Below, in pieces: positions 41,376-50,754 of a stretch of 64,000 bases of DNA. A model generated the notes under the pieces. It did no database searches, had not been told where the DNA came from, and saw only the letters and a program-made list of their open reading frames with translations. The DNA lies in NCBI RefSeq assembly GCF_000720475.1, contig NZ_JOAP01000013.1, positions 1 through 64,000 on the forward strand, in the 5' to 3' direction. A program made the position numbers and the translations under genes. Numbering within the stretch: the stretch's first letter is position 1; each line of letters opens with the position of its first letter. This DNA is from Streptomyces aureocirculatus. GTDB taxonomy: Bacteria > Actinomycetota > Actinomycetes > Streptomycetales > Streptomycetaceae.

Positions 41376-43277
41376 GTGAACACGTATGCGGATCTGGTGT
41401 TTGTCGGTGGGCGAGTGGTCACGGTCGACGCGCAGTTCTCCGTCGCCTCGGCCCTGGCGGTGACCGGCGGGGTCGTCGGAGCCGTCGGCGGGCGGCAGGA
41501 CGTCGCACCGTTCATCGGCCCCGACACCCGCGTCGTCGACCTGCGAGGGGCGACGCTGCTTCCCGGTATCAACGACTCCCATCTGCACGGGTGTGCCTTC
41601 GGCATGTCGACGCCGCCCCTCTCCCTCGACCTGGGCCATCCCGCCGTCTCCTCCCTCGCGGACGTGGCCGACGCCGTACGGGAGGCCGTCGGGCGGGTGC
41701 CCGGCGGGCAGTGGATCACGGGGCACGGCTGGGACACCGGATACCTCGACGAGTGCGTCGCCGACCCCGCGCGGCTGCCCTCCCGGCACGACCTCGACGC
41801 CGTGAGCCCGGACCACCCCGTCGTCCTGTACTCCTTCTCCGGGCACGCCACCTGGGTCAACTCCAAGGCACTGGAGCTCATCGGAATCGACCGGCACACG
41901 GTCGCGCCGCCCGGCGGGGCCATCGTCGCGGACGGAGCAGGGGAGCCGACCGGACTGCTCCATGAAGGGGCCCAGGCCCTGATCCAGAACGCGCTGCCGC
42001 CGCTCAGCCGGCAGGAGCGGACCGACGCGATCCGCGCGAACCTCGCCACGCTCGCCCGGCTCGGCGTGACCAGCTACACCGAGCCCGGTCTCGGCCCCGG
42101 CGGTGACGGCATTATGCGGGGCGCGCTCGGCGCGGAGACCCTCGACGTCTACCGTCAGCTCCTTGCCGACGGCGAACTGACCGCCCGCCTCGGCGTCCTG
42201 CTCCTGCCCACCGGCATGGCGAGCACCGCCGAGGAGTTCGCCCGCACTCTCGCCGCGCTCAGTGTTCCCAGCGAGTCCAGCGAGTCCAGCGAGTCCAGCG
42301 AGTCCAGCGGGTCCAGTGAGTCCAGCGAGTTCGGTGAGGCTGGTGCATCCGGTGCATCCGGTGCATCCGGTGCATCCGGTGCATCCGGTGCATCCGGTGC
42401 ATCCGGTGCATCCGGTGCATCCGGTGCATCCGGTGGATCTAGTGGATCCGGTGGATCTGTAGGACCCGGCGGCGCCGACCCGCGCCGCCTCGCGATCCTC
42501 GGGGTCAAGATCTTCGCCGACGGCATCGTCCCCAACAAGACGTCCTGGATGCACGAGCCGTACTCCGGCGGCGGCTGCGGCTCCCTGTGCGTCGGCGGCG
42601 AGACCGACGCCGAGCGGGTCGCCGAGATCGACGCCATGGTCCGGCACGCCCACGCCACCGGGTACCAGTTGGGCGTCCACGTCACCGGCGACCGGGCCTG
42701 CGACACCGTCGCGGACGCCTTCGCCGCGGCCCTGGCGGAGCAGCCGCGGCCCGACGCCCGCCACTACATCATCCACGGCGACTTCCTCACCGCGCACAGC
42801 ATGAAGGTGCTGGCCGCGCACGGCCTCGGCGTCAACATGAACCCCACCATCAAGTGGACCGTCGCCGACATGGAGGAGGAGTTCGTGGGCGCCGAGCGGG
42901 CCGCGTACGCGTGGCCCTACCGGGACGCCGTCGACGCCGGTGTGCGCGTCGCCAGCGGGTCCGACGCGCCCGTCACGTACCCGGACTGGCGCCAGGGCGT
43001 CGCCACCATGGTGCTGCGCGAGTCGAAGGCCGCAGGCCGGGTCAGCGGCCCCGAGCAGCGCATCGGCCTCGCCGAGGCGATCCGTACGTACACCATCGAC
43101 GCGGCCTGGCAGGACTTCGCCGACGACTGGAAGGGCTCCTTGGAGCCGGGCAAGGTCGCCGACCTCTGTGTGCTCGACGGTGACCTGCTCGCCGCCGACC
43201 CCCACGACATCCCGGAGATGCCCGTCGTCCTCACCGTCGTGGACGGGCAGATCGTGCACGACACCCTGCGCGATTGA
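41376..43277 (+). CDS. YtcJ-like amidohydrolase with a repeat-encoded Ser/Gly/Ala linker
   Basis: A 633-residue amidohydrolase_3 protein. Metal motif LPGINDSHLHG (about 52-62), SGHATWVNS, the second half FADGIVPNKTSWMHEPY, GVHVTGDRACD, YIIHGDFLT and the final ASGSDAPVTYPDW Asp are all present, so it should be an active Zn-dependent amidase/deaminase-type hydrolase (formamide or N-acyl substrates are known in the family). Residues about 298-362 are a low-complexity insert (ESS)n then (GAS)10, not found in ordinary relatives. GTG 41376 follows GAGAGG. Confidence 0.88.
   Translation: MNTYADLVFVGGRVVTVDAQFSVASALAVTGGVVGAVGGRQDVAPFIGPDTRVVDLRGATLLPGINDSHLHGCAFGMSTPPLSLDLGHPAVSSLADVADAVREAVGRVPGGQWITGHGWDTGYLDECVADPARLPSRHDLDAVSPDHPVVLYSFSGHATWVNSKALELIGIDRHTVAPPGGAIVADGAGEPTGLLHEGAQALIQNALPPLSRQERTDAIRANLATLARLGVTSYTEPGLGPGGDGIMRGALGAETLDVYRQLLADGELTARLGVLLLPTGMASTAEEFARTLAALSVPSESSESSESSESSGSSESSEFGEAGASGASGASGASGASGASGASGASGASGASGGSSGSGGSVGPGGADPRRLAILGVKIFADGIVPNKTSWMHEPYSGGGCGSLCVGGETDAERVAEIDAMVRHAHATGYQLGVHVTGDRACDTVADAFAAALAEQPRPDARHYIIHGDFLTAHSMKVLAAHGLGVNMNPTIKWTVADMEEEFVGAERAAYAWPYRDAVDAGVRVASGSDAPVTYPDWRQGVATMVLRESKAAGRVSGPEQRIGLAEAIRTYTIDAAWQDFADDWKGSLEPGKVADLCVLDGDLLAADPHDIPEMPVVLTVVDGQIVHDTLRD
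42271..42458 (+). repeat. Two adjacent 9-bp microsatellites inside a coding region
   Basis: AGTCCAGCG-type units (about six, 42271-42330) are followed by ten perfect GGTGCATCC units (42342-42431) and three variants. All are in frame and encode Glu-Ser-Ser and Gly-Ala-Ser. Copy-number change would lengthen or shorten the linker by three residues without frameshift. Confidence 0.95.
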
Positions 43278-43308
43278 CGTACTCCGATCGCATGATCATC
43301 CTTGGGGG

Positions 43309-44091
43309 ATGGCGGCGGAGCGGAGCACGGCGGACATCCTGGACGCGGCTGTCCACGTCCGTGAGGCCGCCAGAAGCGCCACGACCGGAGCGACCGGCCT
43401 CGATCCGGTCCTGACGGCCCTGGCGGACGTGATGGAGTACGACCACGCCTCCCTGGCCCGGTGGGATCCGCGGCGCCGGCGCCACACCACCCTGGCCGGG
43501 AGCTATCCCGACGAGGCCACGGCCTACATCGAGACCCGCCTCCACCACGACCCGGTGTTCCCCGTGCTCCGCAGCCCGGCCAGGGGCGGACTCTGGCTCG
43601 GGGACGTCCCCCCGCACCTCCTGGCGGCATCCCCTGGCTTCCAGGACGTGTTGTCGCCCCTCGGCATCGAGGACGGCGTGGCGCAGTGCCTGTTCGCCGC
43701 CGACGGCCGGTACGTCGGCATGCTGAACGTCAGCACGCGCACGCCGCGGCGCGCGCCCGACCCGGCACGCGCCGTGGTCGCCCTGCTCACCGAGGCCCTC
43801 ACCGTGGCCCTGGCCGCGGCCGTCGGTCTCCGAGCAAGCCCGCCGTCCGCGGCGACCGCCGCGGACGACGCCGCCGAGGACCCGCGGCGGCCCGGCGGGC
43901 TCTCGCCACGGGAGCTCCAAGTTCTTGCCGAACTGACCGCGGGGCGGACCAACCGGGAGATCGCCGAGCGGCTGTACATCACACCGCGCACCGTGGGCAC
44001 CCACATCGAGCACATCCTCGCCAAGCTCGACCTCCCCAACCGCGCGGCCGCCGCCGCCCGGGCCGCCGCCTGGGGGATCGGGCCCCGCTGA
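43309..44091 (+). CDS. LuxR-family regulator with N-terminal GAF-like domain
   Basis: A 260-residue protein. Residues 1-170 are GAF-like (LDPVLTALADVMEYDHASLA; CLFAADGRYVGMLNVSTRTP) and residues 195-255 are a LuxR HTH (LSPRELQVLAELTAGRTNRE, LYITPRTVGTHIEHILAKL). It is a single-component sensor-regulator. The start at 43309 has a weak ribosome site but opens the conserved region. It lies 31 bp after the amidohydrolase and may control it. Confidence 0.87.
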   Translation: MAAERSTADILDAAVHVREAARSATTGATGLDPVLTALADVMEYDHASLARWDPRRRRHTTLAGSYPDEATAYIETRLHHDPVFPVLRSPARGGLWLGDVPPHLLAASPGFQDVLSPLGIEDGVAQCLFAADGRYVGMLNVSTRTPRRAPDPARAVVALLTEALTVALAAAVGLRASPPSAATAADDAAEDPRRPGGLSPRELQVLAELTAGRTNREIAERLYITPRTVGTHIEHILAKLDLPNRAAAAARAAAWGIGPR

Positions 44092-44161
44092 CGCGAGCGG
44101 CAGGCAATGGCGCGCAGGCTGCCCGCGCCGAGTGGCCCGGTCGGCTGAATGACGTGGTCGG

Positions 44162-45388
44162 CTACGCCCAGGGTGCGGCGATGTCGGCGTTCTTCGCCCG
44201 CATGTCCTTGCTGTCGAGCAGTTTCCTGCACACGGCCTTGCCGAGGCCGGGCGCGCGCATCAGGCGCCTCAGTCCCGCGCGCACGATCAGCTCCTTGCGG
44301 TCCTGCGGGGTGAACATCCGCCGCCCGGTGGCCAGGGCGCTGTCCTGCTGGGTACGGATGAACGGTCTCATCCGCGCCTCCCAGGCCCGCAGCGCACCGG
44401 GCACATCGCCGGGGTGGCGCTGAAGCGTGGTGCCGAGGAGTTCCCCGCCGGCGAGCCCGCTGGAGACCCCCATGCCCGAGTACAGGGTCATGCACCAGGC
44501 GGCGTCGCCGATCAGGACGACGCGGCCGCGGCTCCAGTTGGGCATCCGCACCTGTTGCACCGAGTCGAACAGGGCGTCGGGGGCCTCCTGGTAGCGGGTC
44601 AGCAGGCCTTCGAGCAGCGGCCCTGTCGGCTCGGGGCCGAACGCGGCGCGGAGGGACTCGATGGGCGGGCGGCCGAACTCGGCCTCGATGTCCCGGGTGC
44701 GGTAGGAGAACAGCAGGCTCGGCGCCCGGTCGGCGAAGGGAAAGGCCCACACCGAACGCCCCGGCTCGGCCAGTATCAGGCCGTCGGACAGTCCGAATCC
44801 GTCGACCGGCCGGTCCAGGAGCGTGACGGCGATCATGTAGTCCATCGGATACAGATATCGCCGGGAGTCGAAGGCCAGCTCACGGACTGTGGAGCGCATG
44901 CCGTCTGCGCCCACGACCAGGTCGAAGCGCTCGTCCACGGTGGTGCCGGTCGCCGTGTCGCGCAGCGACACCAGCGCCCCGGAATCGTCCTGGACGATAC
45001 GGGTGGGCACGGTGGAGTAGCGGATCTCCACGTCGTCGGGCAGCGCAGCGAACAGTCCCTGTTCCACATCGCCGCGCAACATCGGGCGGGGGCCGTTGTC
45101 GAAGGACCCCAAATTCACCCTCGGGCGACGACTGCCGCCCCGGTCGACGTCGTACAGAGCGATCTGCGGACCGCCACGGTCGCCGATCCGCTCCAGCACA
45201 CCGAGGCGCCGCGCCGAGGCGACACCCGAACCGAACAGCACGATGTAGTAGCCGCCCGAGCGCCTGGCGGGCGCCCGCTCGACCACGACCGGCTCCCATC
45301 CGACCTGCCGCAGCCGCACCGCCGCGGCCATGCCCGAGATGCCGAGGCCGACGACCAGTGCCCGGCCTCCCTTGCGTACATGAGACAT
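44162..45388 (-). CDS. FAD-dependent monooxygenase
   Basis: A 408-residue class A flavin monooxygenase: ALVVGLGISGMAAAVRLRQ (FAD fold), FDLVVGADGMRS (DG motif) and VVLIGDAAWCMTLYSGMGVS (GD motif). It is the same length and plan as the enzyme at 23935 but clearly a diverged paralogue. It is in an operon with the NDH-2-like gene upstream (74-bp gap). Probable substrate: an aromatic or polyketide-like compound. Confidence 0.9.
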   Translation of the reverse strand: MSHVRKGGRALVVGLGISGMAAAVRLRQVGWEPVVVERAPARRSGGYYIVLFGSGVASARRLGVLERIGDRGGPQIALYDVDRGGSRRPRVNLGSFDNGPRPMLRGDVEQGLFAALPDDVEIRYSTVPTRIVQDDSGALVSLRDTATGTTVDERFDLVVGADGMRSTVRELAFDSRRYLYPMDYMIAVTLLDRPVDGFGLSDGLILAEPGRSVWAFPFADRAPSLLFSYRTRDIEAEFGRPPIESLRAAFGPEPTGPLLEGLLTRYQEAPDALFDSVQQVRMPNWSRGRVVLIGDAAWCMTLYSGMGVSSGLAGGELLGTTLQRHPGDVPGALRAWEARMRPFIRTQQDSALATGRRMFTPQDRKELIVRAGLRRLMRAPGLGKAVCRKLLDSKDMRAKNADIAAPWA

Positions 45389-45462
45389 GGCAGTGCCCCT
45401 TCTCCGGTCTGCGGGTAGGTCTCTCTTGGCTGTGGACGGTTCTTCTCCGGACTGCGGGCCGG

Positions 45463-46641
45463 TCACTTCGGCCCGGACAGCCAGGCGATGGTGGCGGTGC
45501 GGGAGCCGTACCTCGCTCCCGAGGTCGCGCCTTCCTTGACGACGACAGCGGGACGACCGGCGAGATACTGCCGCCGCGCGCTGTCGTCACGCCGGGAGAG
45601 CTGGATCACGCCGTCCTGACGGCCGAGGGTGAGCCCGGTCCCGAAGTACCCCATGGAGTACGGCTTGAGCTTGCGGCCCCGGATCGTCCGGGCCAGCGTG
45701 TCAGCCGCGTGCGCCCCCTGCGGACCCGCCGTCTGGCAGGCCGCGCGGGAGCCAGGGACGGCGGCGCAGTCGCCGACGGCGAAGATCCGGGGATCGCTCA
45801 CGCTGCGCAGATACGGGTCGACGACGGCGCGGCCGCGGTCGTCGACCTCAAGGCCGCTTCGCGCGGCCAGATCGGGAACGGTGCCGAGGACGGCCCACAG
45901 GGTCAGATCGGAACTCAACTCACCGTTCGGGTGGTCCGTCGAGTCATCCGCCAAGCCGTCCGTCGGGTCATCGTTCGTGACGCCGTGGGCGGCGCCGTCC
46001 GGGTGTGCCCGTAGTCGCACCTTGTCGGCGCCGTTCTCGCCCTGGCCGCACAGCACTTCGGTGACGACGGCGCCCTCAAGGACCGACACCTTCAACCGGT
46101 CCAGGCCGGCCCGTACGCGACGACGCGCGCCGTCGGAGAAGGTGGCCGCGAGCCGGTGCCCCACGAGCCGCACCCGCAGATCGGGACGCCCATCGGCCAC
46201 CTCGGCGGCGGTCTCGATGCCGGTCGCACCGCTACCGATGACCGTCACCGCGGCGCCCGGAGGAAGACTCGCCAGCGTGGCCCTGGCGCTCTCCGCACCC
46301 TCCCACGTGCCCACCGGGACCGTGCCGGGCAGGGGCGAGACCGTGCTGCCCACGGCCAGCACCAGATAGTCGAAGTCCACTGACTCGCCGGTCTCCAGGG
46401 CCACGCCGCCGTCGCCGATCTTCCCCACGGCGGCGAGCCGTGCCCGGACGCCGCCACGCAGCATCTCCGTGAGCGGGGTCGCGACCTTTCCGGTGCCGAC
46501 GACGTGCTGATGGAGCCGCACCCGTTCGACGAAGTCCGGGCGCGGATTGACCACGGTGATCTCCGCCTCCGGCACCTTCTTCGCCAGCCGGTTCGCCGCC
46601 AGGGTCCCGGCGTACCCGGCACCTGCCACGACAATCTTCAT
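45463..46641 (-). CDS. NAD(P)/FAD-dependent oxidoreductase, NDH-2-like
   Basis: A 392-residue two-dinucleotide-domain flavoprotein: IVVAGAGYAGTLAANRLAKK (FAD), VTVIGSGATGIETAAEVAD (NAD) and IFAVGDCAAVPG (FAD, C-terminal). The region is close to non-electrogenic NADH:quinone oxidoreductases and AIF-like enzymes, but the C-terminal amphipathic membrane anchor seems short. ATG 46641 follows AGGAGGTCACC. It may regenerate electron flow together with the adjacent monooxygenase. Confidence 0.9.
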   Translation of the reverse strand: MKIVVAGAGYAGTLAANRLAKKVPEAEITVVNPRPDFVERVRLHQHVVGTGKVATPLTEMLRGGVRARLAAVGKIGDGGVALETGESVDFDYLVLAVGSTVSPLPGTVPVGTWEGAESARATLASLPPGAAVTVIGSGATGIETAAEVADGRPDLRVRLVGHRLAATFSDGARRRVRAGLDRLKVSVLEGAVVTEVLCGQGENGADKVRLRAHPDGAAHGVTNDDPTDGLADDSTDHPNGELSSDLTLWAVLGTVPDLAARSGLEVDDRGRAVVDPYLRSVSDPRIFAVGDCAAVPGSRAACQTAGPQGAHAADTLARTIRGRKLKPYSMGYFGTGLTLGRQDGVIQLSRRDDSARRQYLAGRPAVVVKEGATSGARYGSRTATIAWLSGPK

Positions 46642-46803
46642 GGTGACCTCCTGAATCGCGTGGGGCGGTCCCCGCCGCGGGGAGCCGCGCCCGGTAGTGG
46701 GTGGTGTGGAGGTGTTCATGAAGTACGACGACGTGGCCCCTGGATATGTGAGGCGCGTCTGGATGCGTGAGGCGCCTCTGGACATGTGAGGCGCGTGCGG
46801 GTT

Positions 46804-48078
46804 TCAGAAGGCCCGCCCTGATCCCTCCCGGCCCGCGACCGGCGCGCTGTCGAGGCGGCGCGTGCGGTAGCTGTCGGCGTCGAGGGTGATGACCTCCGCG
46901 TGGTGGGCCAGCCGGTCCACCGTCGCGGAGGCGGTCGCGCTGTCGCCGAACACCTCGTCCCAGCGTCCCAGCGGCCGGTTGCTGGTGACGATCAGCGAGC
47001 CCCGCTCGTAACGGTGCGAGACGAGTTGGAAGAGGAGGTGGGCGACCTCGGCGTCGAAGGGCACGTAGCCGACCTCGTCCACGACGAGCACCGGGTACGC
47101 GTCGAGGCGGGCCAGCTCCTTGCGCAGCTTCCCCGCGGCCTTGGCGTCCGCCAGCCTGGCGCCCCACTCGACGGCAGTCGCGAACAGCACCTGGTGACCG
47201 GCCTGACAGGCCCGTACGCCCAGGGCGACCGCCAGATGCGTCTTGCCGGTGCCGGGTCCGCCGAGCAGCACCACGTTCGCCTTGCGGGTCGCGAAGTCGG
47301 CCTTCCCGAGGCGGGCGATCACATGCGGCTCGGGCCCGCGCAGCCGCCCCTCGTCGAACATCTCGAGGACCTTCCTTGCCGGGAACCCGGCGGCCTCGAT
47401 GCGCTCCTCGGCACCGCCCCCCGGCTCCGCCGTCTCCCCGCCCTCCTCGGCCGCCGCCCCGCCGTCCCGCTGGGCGGGAACGACCACGTCCCGTGGGTCC
47501 TCCTGTACGGGGCGCGCCTTGGCCTCGTGCGCCGCCATGGGCCCGGACATGTAGGCGAGGATGGCCGCGGAGGCGATGAACGCCATGTGGATGACCGTCC
47601 CCCACTGCAGGTCGTGCCGGGGCGTGTGGTGCACGTCGACGAACATCTGGAGCAGATGCACCGACGAGATCCCCACGATGGCGGTGGCCAGCTTGACCTT
47701 CAGCACGTTGGAATTGACGTGCGACAGCCACTCGGGCTGGTCCCGGTGACCCTGTAGGCCGATCCGCGAGACGAAGGTCTCGTACCCCCCGACGATCACC
47801 ATGATCAGCAGATTGGCGATCATCACCACGTCGACGAGCTTGAGTACGGCGAGCATGACGTGTGTCTCGTCCGCGTGCCCGCTGATGACGTGGTGGATGA
47901 GGTGCCACAACTCGTTGAAGAACTTGTAGACGTACACGCCCTGCGCGGCCACGAGACCGAAATACAGGGGGGCCTGAAGCCAACGGGTTGCGAAGAGGGC
48001 ACACCCCAGGGTGGTCATGTTCGACGGGGACGAGACGGAGCGGGACACAAGACCTCCAACGGCCGTAAGACTCATCAT
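46804..48078 (-). CDS. Fusion of UPF0114 (YqhA-type) membrane domain with IstB-like AAA+ ATPase
   Basis: One uninterrupted 424-residue frame. Residues about 24-190 match the UPF0114/YqhA family: RWLQAPLYFGLVAAQGVYVY, FFNELWHL, LKLVDVVMIANLLIMVIVGG, YETFVSR, LKVKLATAIVGISSVHLLQM, with three to four TM helices. After an acidic linker (about 195-235), residues 240-420 match the ATPase of IS21 helpers: NVVLLGGPGTGKTHLAVALG (Walker A), VLVVDEVGYVPFDAEVAHLL (Walker B), YERGSLIVTSNRP and FGDSATASATVDRLAHHAEV. No IstA or IS ends are nearby. The start could also be 48018. The combination would tether an AAA+ clamp to the membrane. Confidence 0.82.
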   Translation of the reverse strand: MMSLTAVGGLVSRSVSSPSNMTTLGCALFATRWLQAPLYFGLVAAQGVYVYKFFNELWHLIHHVISGHADETHVMLAVLKLVDVVMIANLLIMVIVGGYETFVSRIGLQGHRDQPEWLSHVNSNVLKVKLATAIVGISSVHLLQMFVDVHHTPRHDLQWGTVIHMAFIASAAILAYMSGPMAAHEAKARPVQEDPRDVVVPAQRDGGAAAEEGGETAEPGGGAEERIEAAGFPARKVLEMFDEGRLRGPEPHVIARLGKADFATRKANVVLLGGPGTGKTHLAVALGVRACQAGHQVLFATAVEWGARLADAKAAGKLRKELARLDAYPVLVVDEVGYVPFDAEVAHLLFQLVSHRYERGSLIVTSNRPLGRWDEVFGDSATASATVDRLAHHAEVITLDADSYRTRRLDSAPVAGREGSGRAF

Positions 48079-48354
48079 TCTTGTGGTCCGCCGCCGACAA
48101 TCTGAATTCGAGCCACTCGTTGGGATTAATAGAAATCCAGTCGGACAGGTCCTCCCAACTGATCGACTTCCGGCTGTACGAGGATGTACATGACCGAACA
48201 CGCCTGCTCGTGACGCTGGTTGCGCCCCTCGGGGGCCACGGGTGCCCGGCGGCTCACGCCGCGGGAGCCCCCGTCTCCTTGAGCACACCGTCGCCGAAGC
48301 GACAGCCCTGCCCAGCCGAAGCGGCGACTGTACGCAGCCGACGCGGCAGCGCAC

Positions 48355-49590
48355 TCAGCCGCCGACGCGGCAGCGCACCGGGAGGGACAGGACCCCGCGA
48401 ATGATCCCCGAACCGATCCAGTCCAACGACTCCGGCGGCGCGGCCGGCTCCAGTTCGTCGACGCGGGACAGCAGGGTGCGCAGGGCGATGGTCGTCTCCA
48501 GGCGGGCGAGCGGGGCGCCGAGGCAGTAGTGGATGCCGTGGCCGAAGGCCAGATGCCGTGCGCCGGGGCGGGAGACGTCGAGGGCGGGCGGGAGGGCGCC
48601 GCCTTCCTGGGGGGCGTCGTGGCCGGCCGAACCGAGGGCCACGACGATCATGCTTCCCCGGGGGATCGGCACCCCGCCCAGTTCGAGGTCCTGCGACGCG
48701 TACCGACTGGTCGAGCGTTCGACGGAAGTGTCGTGGCGCAGGAACTCCTCGACCGCGCCGGGCATCAGCTCGGGATGTGCGCGCAACAGCCGCAACTGGT
48801 CCGGGTGTCGCAACAGGGACAGCACGGAGTTGCCCAGCAGGTTCACCGTGCTCTCGTGGCCTGCGACGACCAGCATCATGGCCGTGCCGACCAGCTCCTC
48901 CTCGGAAAGCCGACCGTCCTCGTGGTCGCGTACGGCGACCAGAGCGGACAGCAGATCGTCCTGGGGGTGGCGGCGTTTGTCCGCGAGCAGGTCGGCGAGC
49001 AGCCCGTGCAGAGAGGCCAGCGCCTGGCGGTGCTCGGGCGATGCCACCTGAAGCGCCTGCCCCGACCAGCGCCGGAAGTCCCGGTGGTGCTGCTCCGGGA
49101 TGCCGAGGAGCTCGGCGATGACCGTGGCGGGCAGCGGGGCGTTGAACGCCTCGACGAGGTCGAGTTCCCCCGACGGCGGCATCGCGTCGATCAGTTCGTG
49201 GGCGATCTGCTCGATGCGCGGCGCCATGGCGGCCGTACGGCGCGGAGTGAAGGCAGCCGATGCGAGGCGGCGCAGACGGGTGTGCTCGGGCGGGTCCGCC
49301 TCCATCATCTGCGCGCCGAGCCCGACCGAGGGTTTGTTCAGTACGTAGCCCGCGGCGGCCAGGGCCTCAGCGGCGGGCGTGGAGTCCTTGAGCAGGGCGG
49401 GATGGGTCAGCGCCTCCCTCGCGAGGTCGTAGCCGACGACCACCCAGCCCTTCAGGCCGAGGTGGAACTCGGCGGGATGGATGGGGCCGAGTTCCCGGAG
49501 GCGGGCGTACCGTGCGGGCGCGTCCGCCTTGAACGCGGGGTCGAGGACCACTGTCTCGTTCCGGTACGGGCACTGCTCGTTCGGGCTCAT
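48355..49590 (-). CDS. Cytochrome P450
   Basis: A 411-residue bacterial class I P450. I-helix MLVVAGHESTVNL, ExxR in EEFLRH, and the heme loop LAFGHGIHYCLGAPLARLE with the Cys ligand. It is soluble, needs ferredoxin and reductase, and hydroxylates or oxidises a small molecule. AGGAGG precedes the ATG. It overlaps by ATGA the Mrr-like gene upstream, an unusual partner. No dedicated ferredoxin gene is adjacent. Confidence 0.95.
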   Translation of the reverse strand: MSPNEQCPYRNETVVLDPAFKADAPARYARLRELGPIHPAEFHLGLKGWVVVGYDLAREALTHPALLKDSTPAAEALAAAGYVLNKPSVGLGAQMMEADPPEHTRLRRLASAAFTPRRTAAMAPRIEQIAHELIDAMPPSGELDLVEAFNAPLPATVIAELLGIPEQHHRDFRRWSGQALQVASPEHRQALASLHGLLADLLADKRRHPQDDLLSALVAVRDHEDGRLSEEELVGTAMMLVVAGHESTVNLLGNSVLSLLRHPDQLRLLRAHPELMPGAVEEFLRHDTSVERSTSRYASQDLELGGVPIPRGSMIVVALGSAGHDAPQEGGALPPALDVSRPGARHLAFGHGIHYCLGAPLARLETTIALRTLLSRVDELEPAAPPESLDWIGSGIIRGVLSLPVRCRVGG

Positions 49591-50588
49591 GGAGCGCCTC
49601 CTGGGTCGGCCGTGCGGTGGTGGTCTGCCGTGCCCGGGCACTCTCGCACGGTGATCGCGCTCTCGTCAGGGTCGGCGGCCACCAGGTCCCAAGGGTTGGG
49701 CCCGGTGCCGTCGCACCAGGCCCGCAGGTCCGCACCGTCCACGCAGACTATTCCGCAGTGCCGCGCGTATTCGAGGGCGGGAGCGGTGAATTCGCTCGTG
49801 GTCACGAGGACCGCGACGTCGGCTTCGTGGACGGTGAAACATGTGCCCCCGAAGCGCTGCAGATCCTGTGAGCCGACCTTGTTGTCCTCGCCGTAACGCT
49901 TGCACTGGATGACGATGCGCCGTCCGTCGGGAGCGAACGCCAGGACATCCGCGCCCAAGTCGCAGGCGCCACCGACGACTTCCACCTCCTGGCACGCGTC
50001 GCGGACGCAGAGGTCGGCTATGGCCTGTTCGAAGGCGTCGGCGTCGAGTTCGGCGTAGTCGACCGGTGTGTCGAGGACGACGGTCGTCGCCTCCTCGGCC
50101 ACGGGTGCACCGGCCACGGAGGGGTCGGGTACGAGGGTGCCGGGCACGGTGGTGCCAGGCACCGCGGCGCCGGGGGTAGGCGCGACGGGCGCAAGAGTGC
50201 CGGGCGCGGTCTGTTGCGTGTCCGCGACGGCGCTCCCGTCCCACGCGATGGTGGGCGCCGCCTGCGCCTCGCCCGCGACCGCCGTGGTGTCGAGGCTCTC
50301 GGAGGCCCGCTCGGCCGCCTCCTCCAGTACCTCGGCCGCACGACGCGCACACCTCGCCGCGGAGAAGCGGCGCCACCTGGACCGGCCCAAGCAGGTGGCC
50401 GCGACGCCCACGGTGACGAGGGAGCCGATCCACAGCGGGTTGCTCTCGGCCATGTGAGCGGCGGCGCGGACCAGGAACACCGTGCCGCACAGGGCGATCG
50501 CCACCAGAACGAAGAACAGGGCAGTCGTGCGCAGGTCGAAGCGCCGATTACGGTCCATGCGGCGAACCGGGCGCGCGGATACGGCCAT
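49587..50588 (-). CDS. Membrane-anchored Mrr-like restriction-endonuclease-fold protein
   Basis: A 333-residue protein with two TM helices (LRTTALFFVLVAIALCGTVF, about 20-40, and LWIGSLVTVGVAATCL) followed by a long Pro/Thr/Ala-rich variable linker and a C-terminal Mrr-type nuclease domain: DADAFEQAIADLC, GGACDLGADVLAF (Asp) and IVIQCKRYG (QxK), then GTCFTVHEADVAVLVT. The PD-(D/E)xK residues are present. It may act on foreign or damaged DNA at the membrane. The start at 50588 follows GGGGAG. The gene leads the P450 operon. Confidence 0.85.
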   Translation of the reverse strand: MAVSARPVRRMDRNRRFDLRTTALFFVLVAIALCGTVFLVRAAAHMAESNPLWIGSLVTVGVAATCLGRSRWRRFSAARCARRAAEVLEEAAERASESLDTTAVAGEAQAAPTIAWDGSAVADTQQTAPGTLAPVAPTPGAAVPGTTVPGTLVPDPSVAGAPVAEEATTVVLDTPVDYAELDADAFEQAIADLCVRDACQEVEVVGGACDLGADVLAFAPDGRRIVIQCKRYGEDNKVGSQDLQRFGGTCFTVHEADVAVLVTTSEFTAPALEYARHCGIVCVDGADLRAWCDGTGPNPWDLVAADPDESAITVRECPGTADHHRTADPGGAP

Positions 50589-50754
50589 GCCACTCCCCAA
50601 CGGTGGACGACGAAGATCACTTGTCTCCACGTGCCCAAGATCGGCGTCACCAAAAGGGGGTTCGGCCGGAGCCGGTCGCGGATGAGGACATGGAGGGGAA
50701 CGGCCGGCGTGATGCACGATGCGTGATGCGGCTCCGCGGACCAGGCCGACGTCG

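Noticed and set aside
42271..42458. CRISPR or intergenic repeat
   Set aside because: It is a 9-bp in-frame microsatellite inside an intact amidohydrolase gene.
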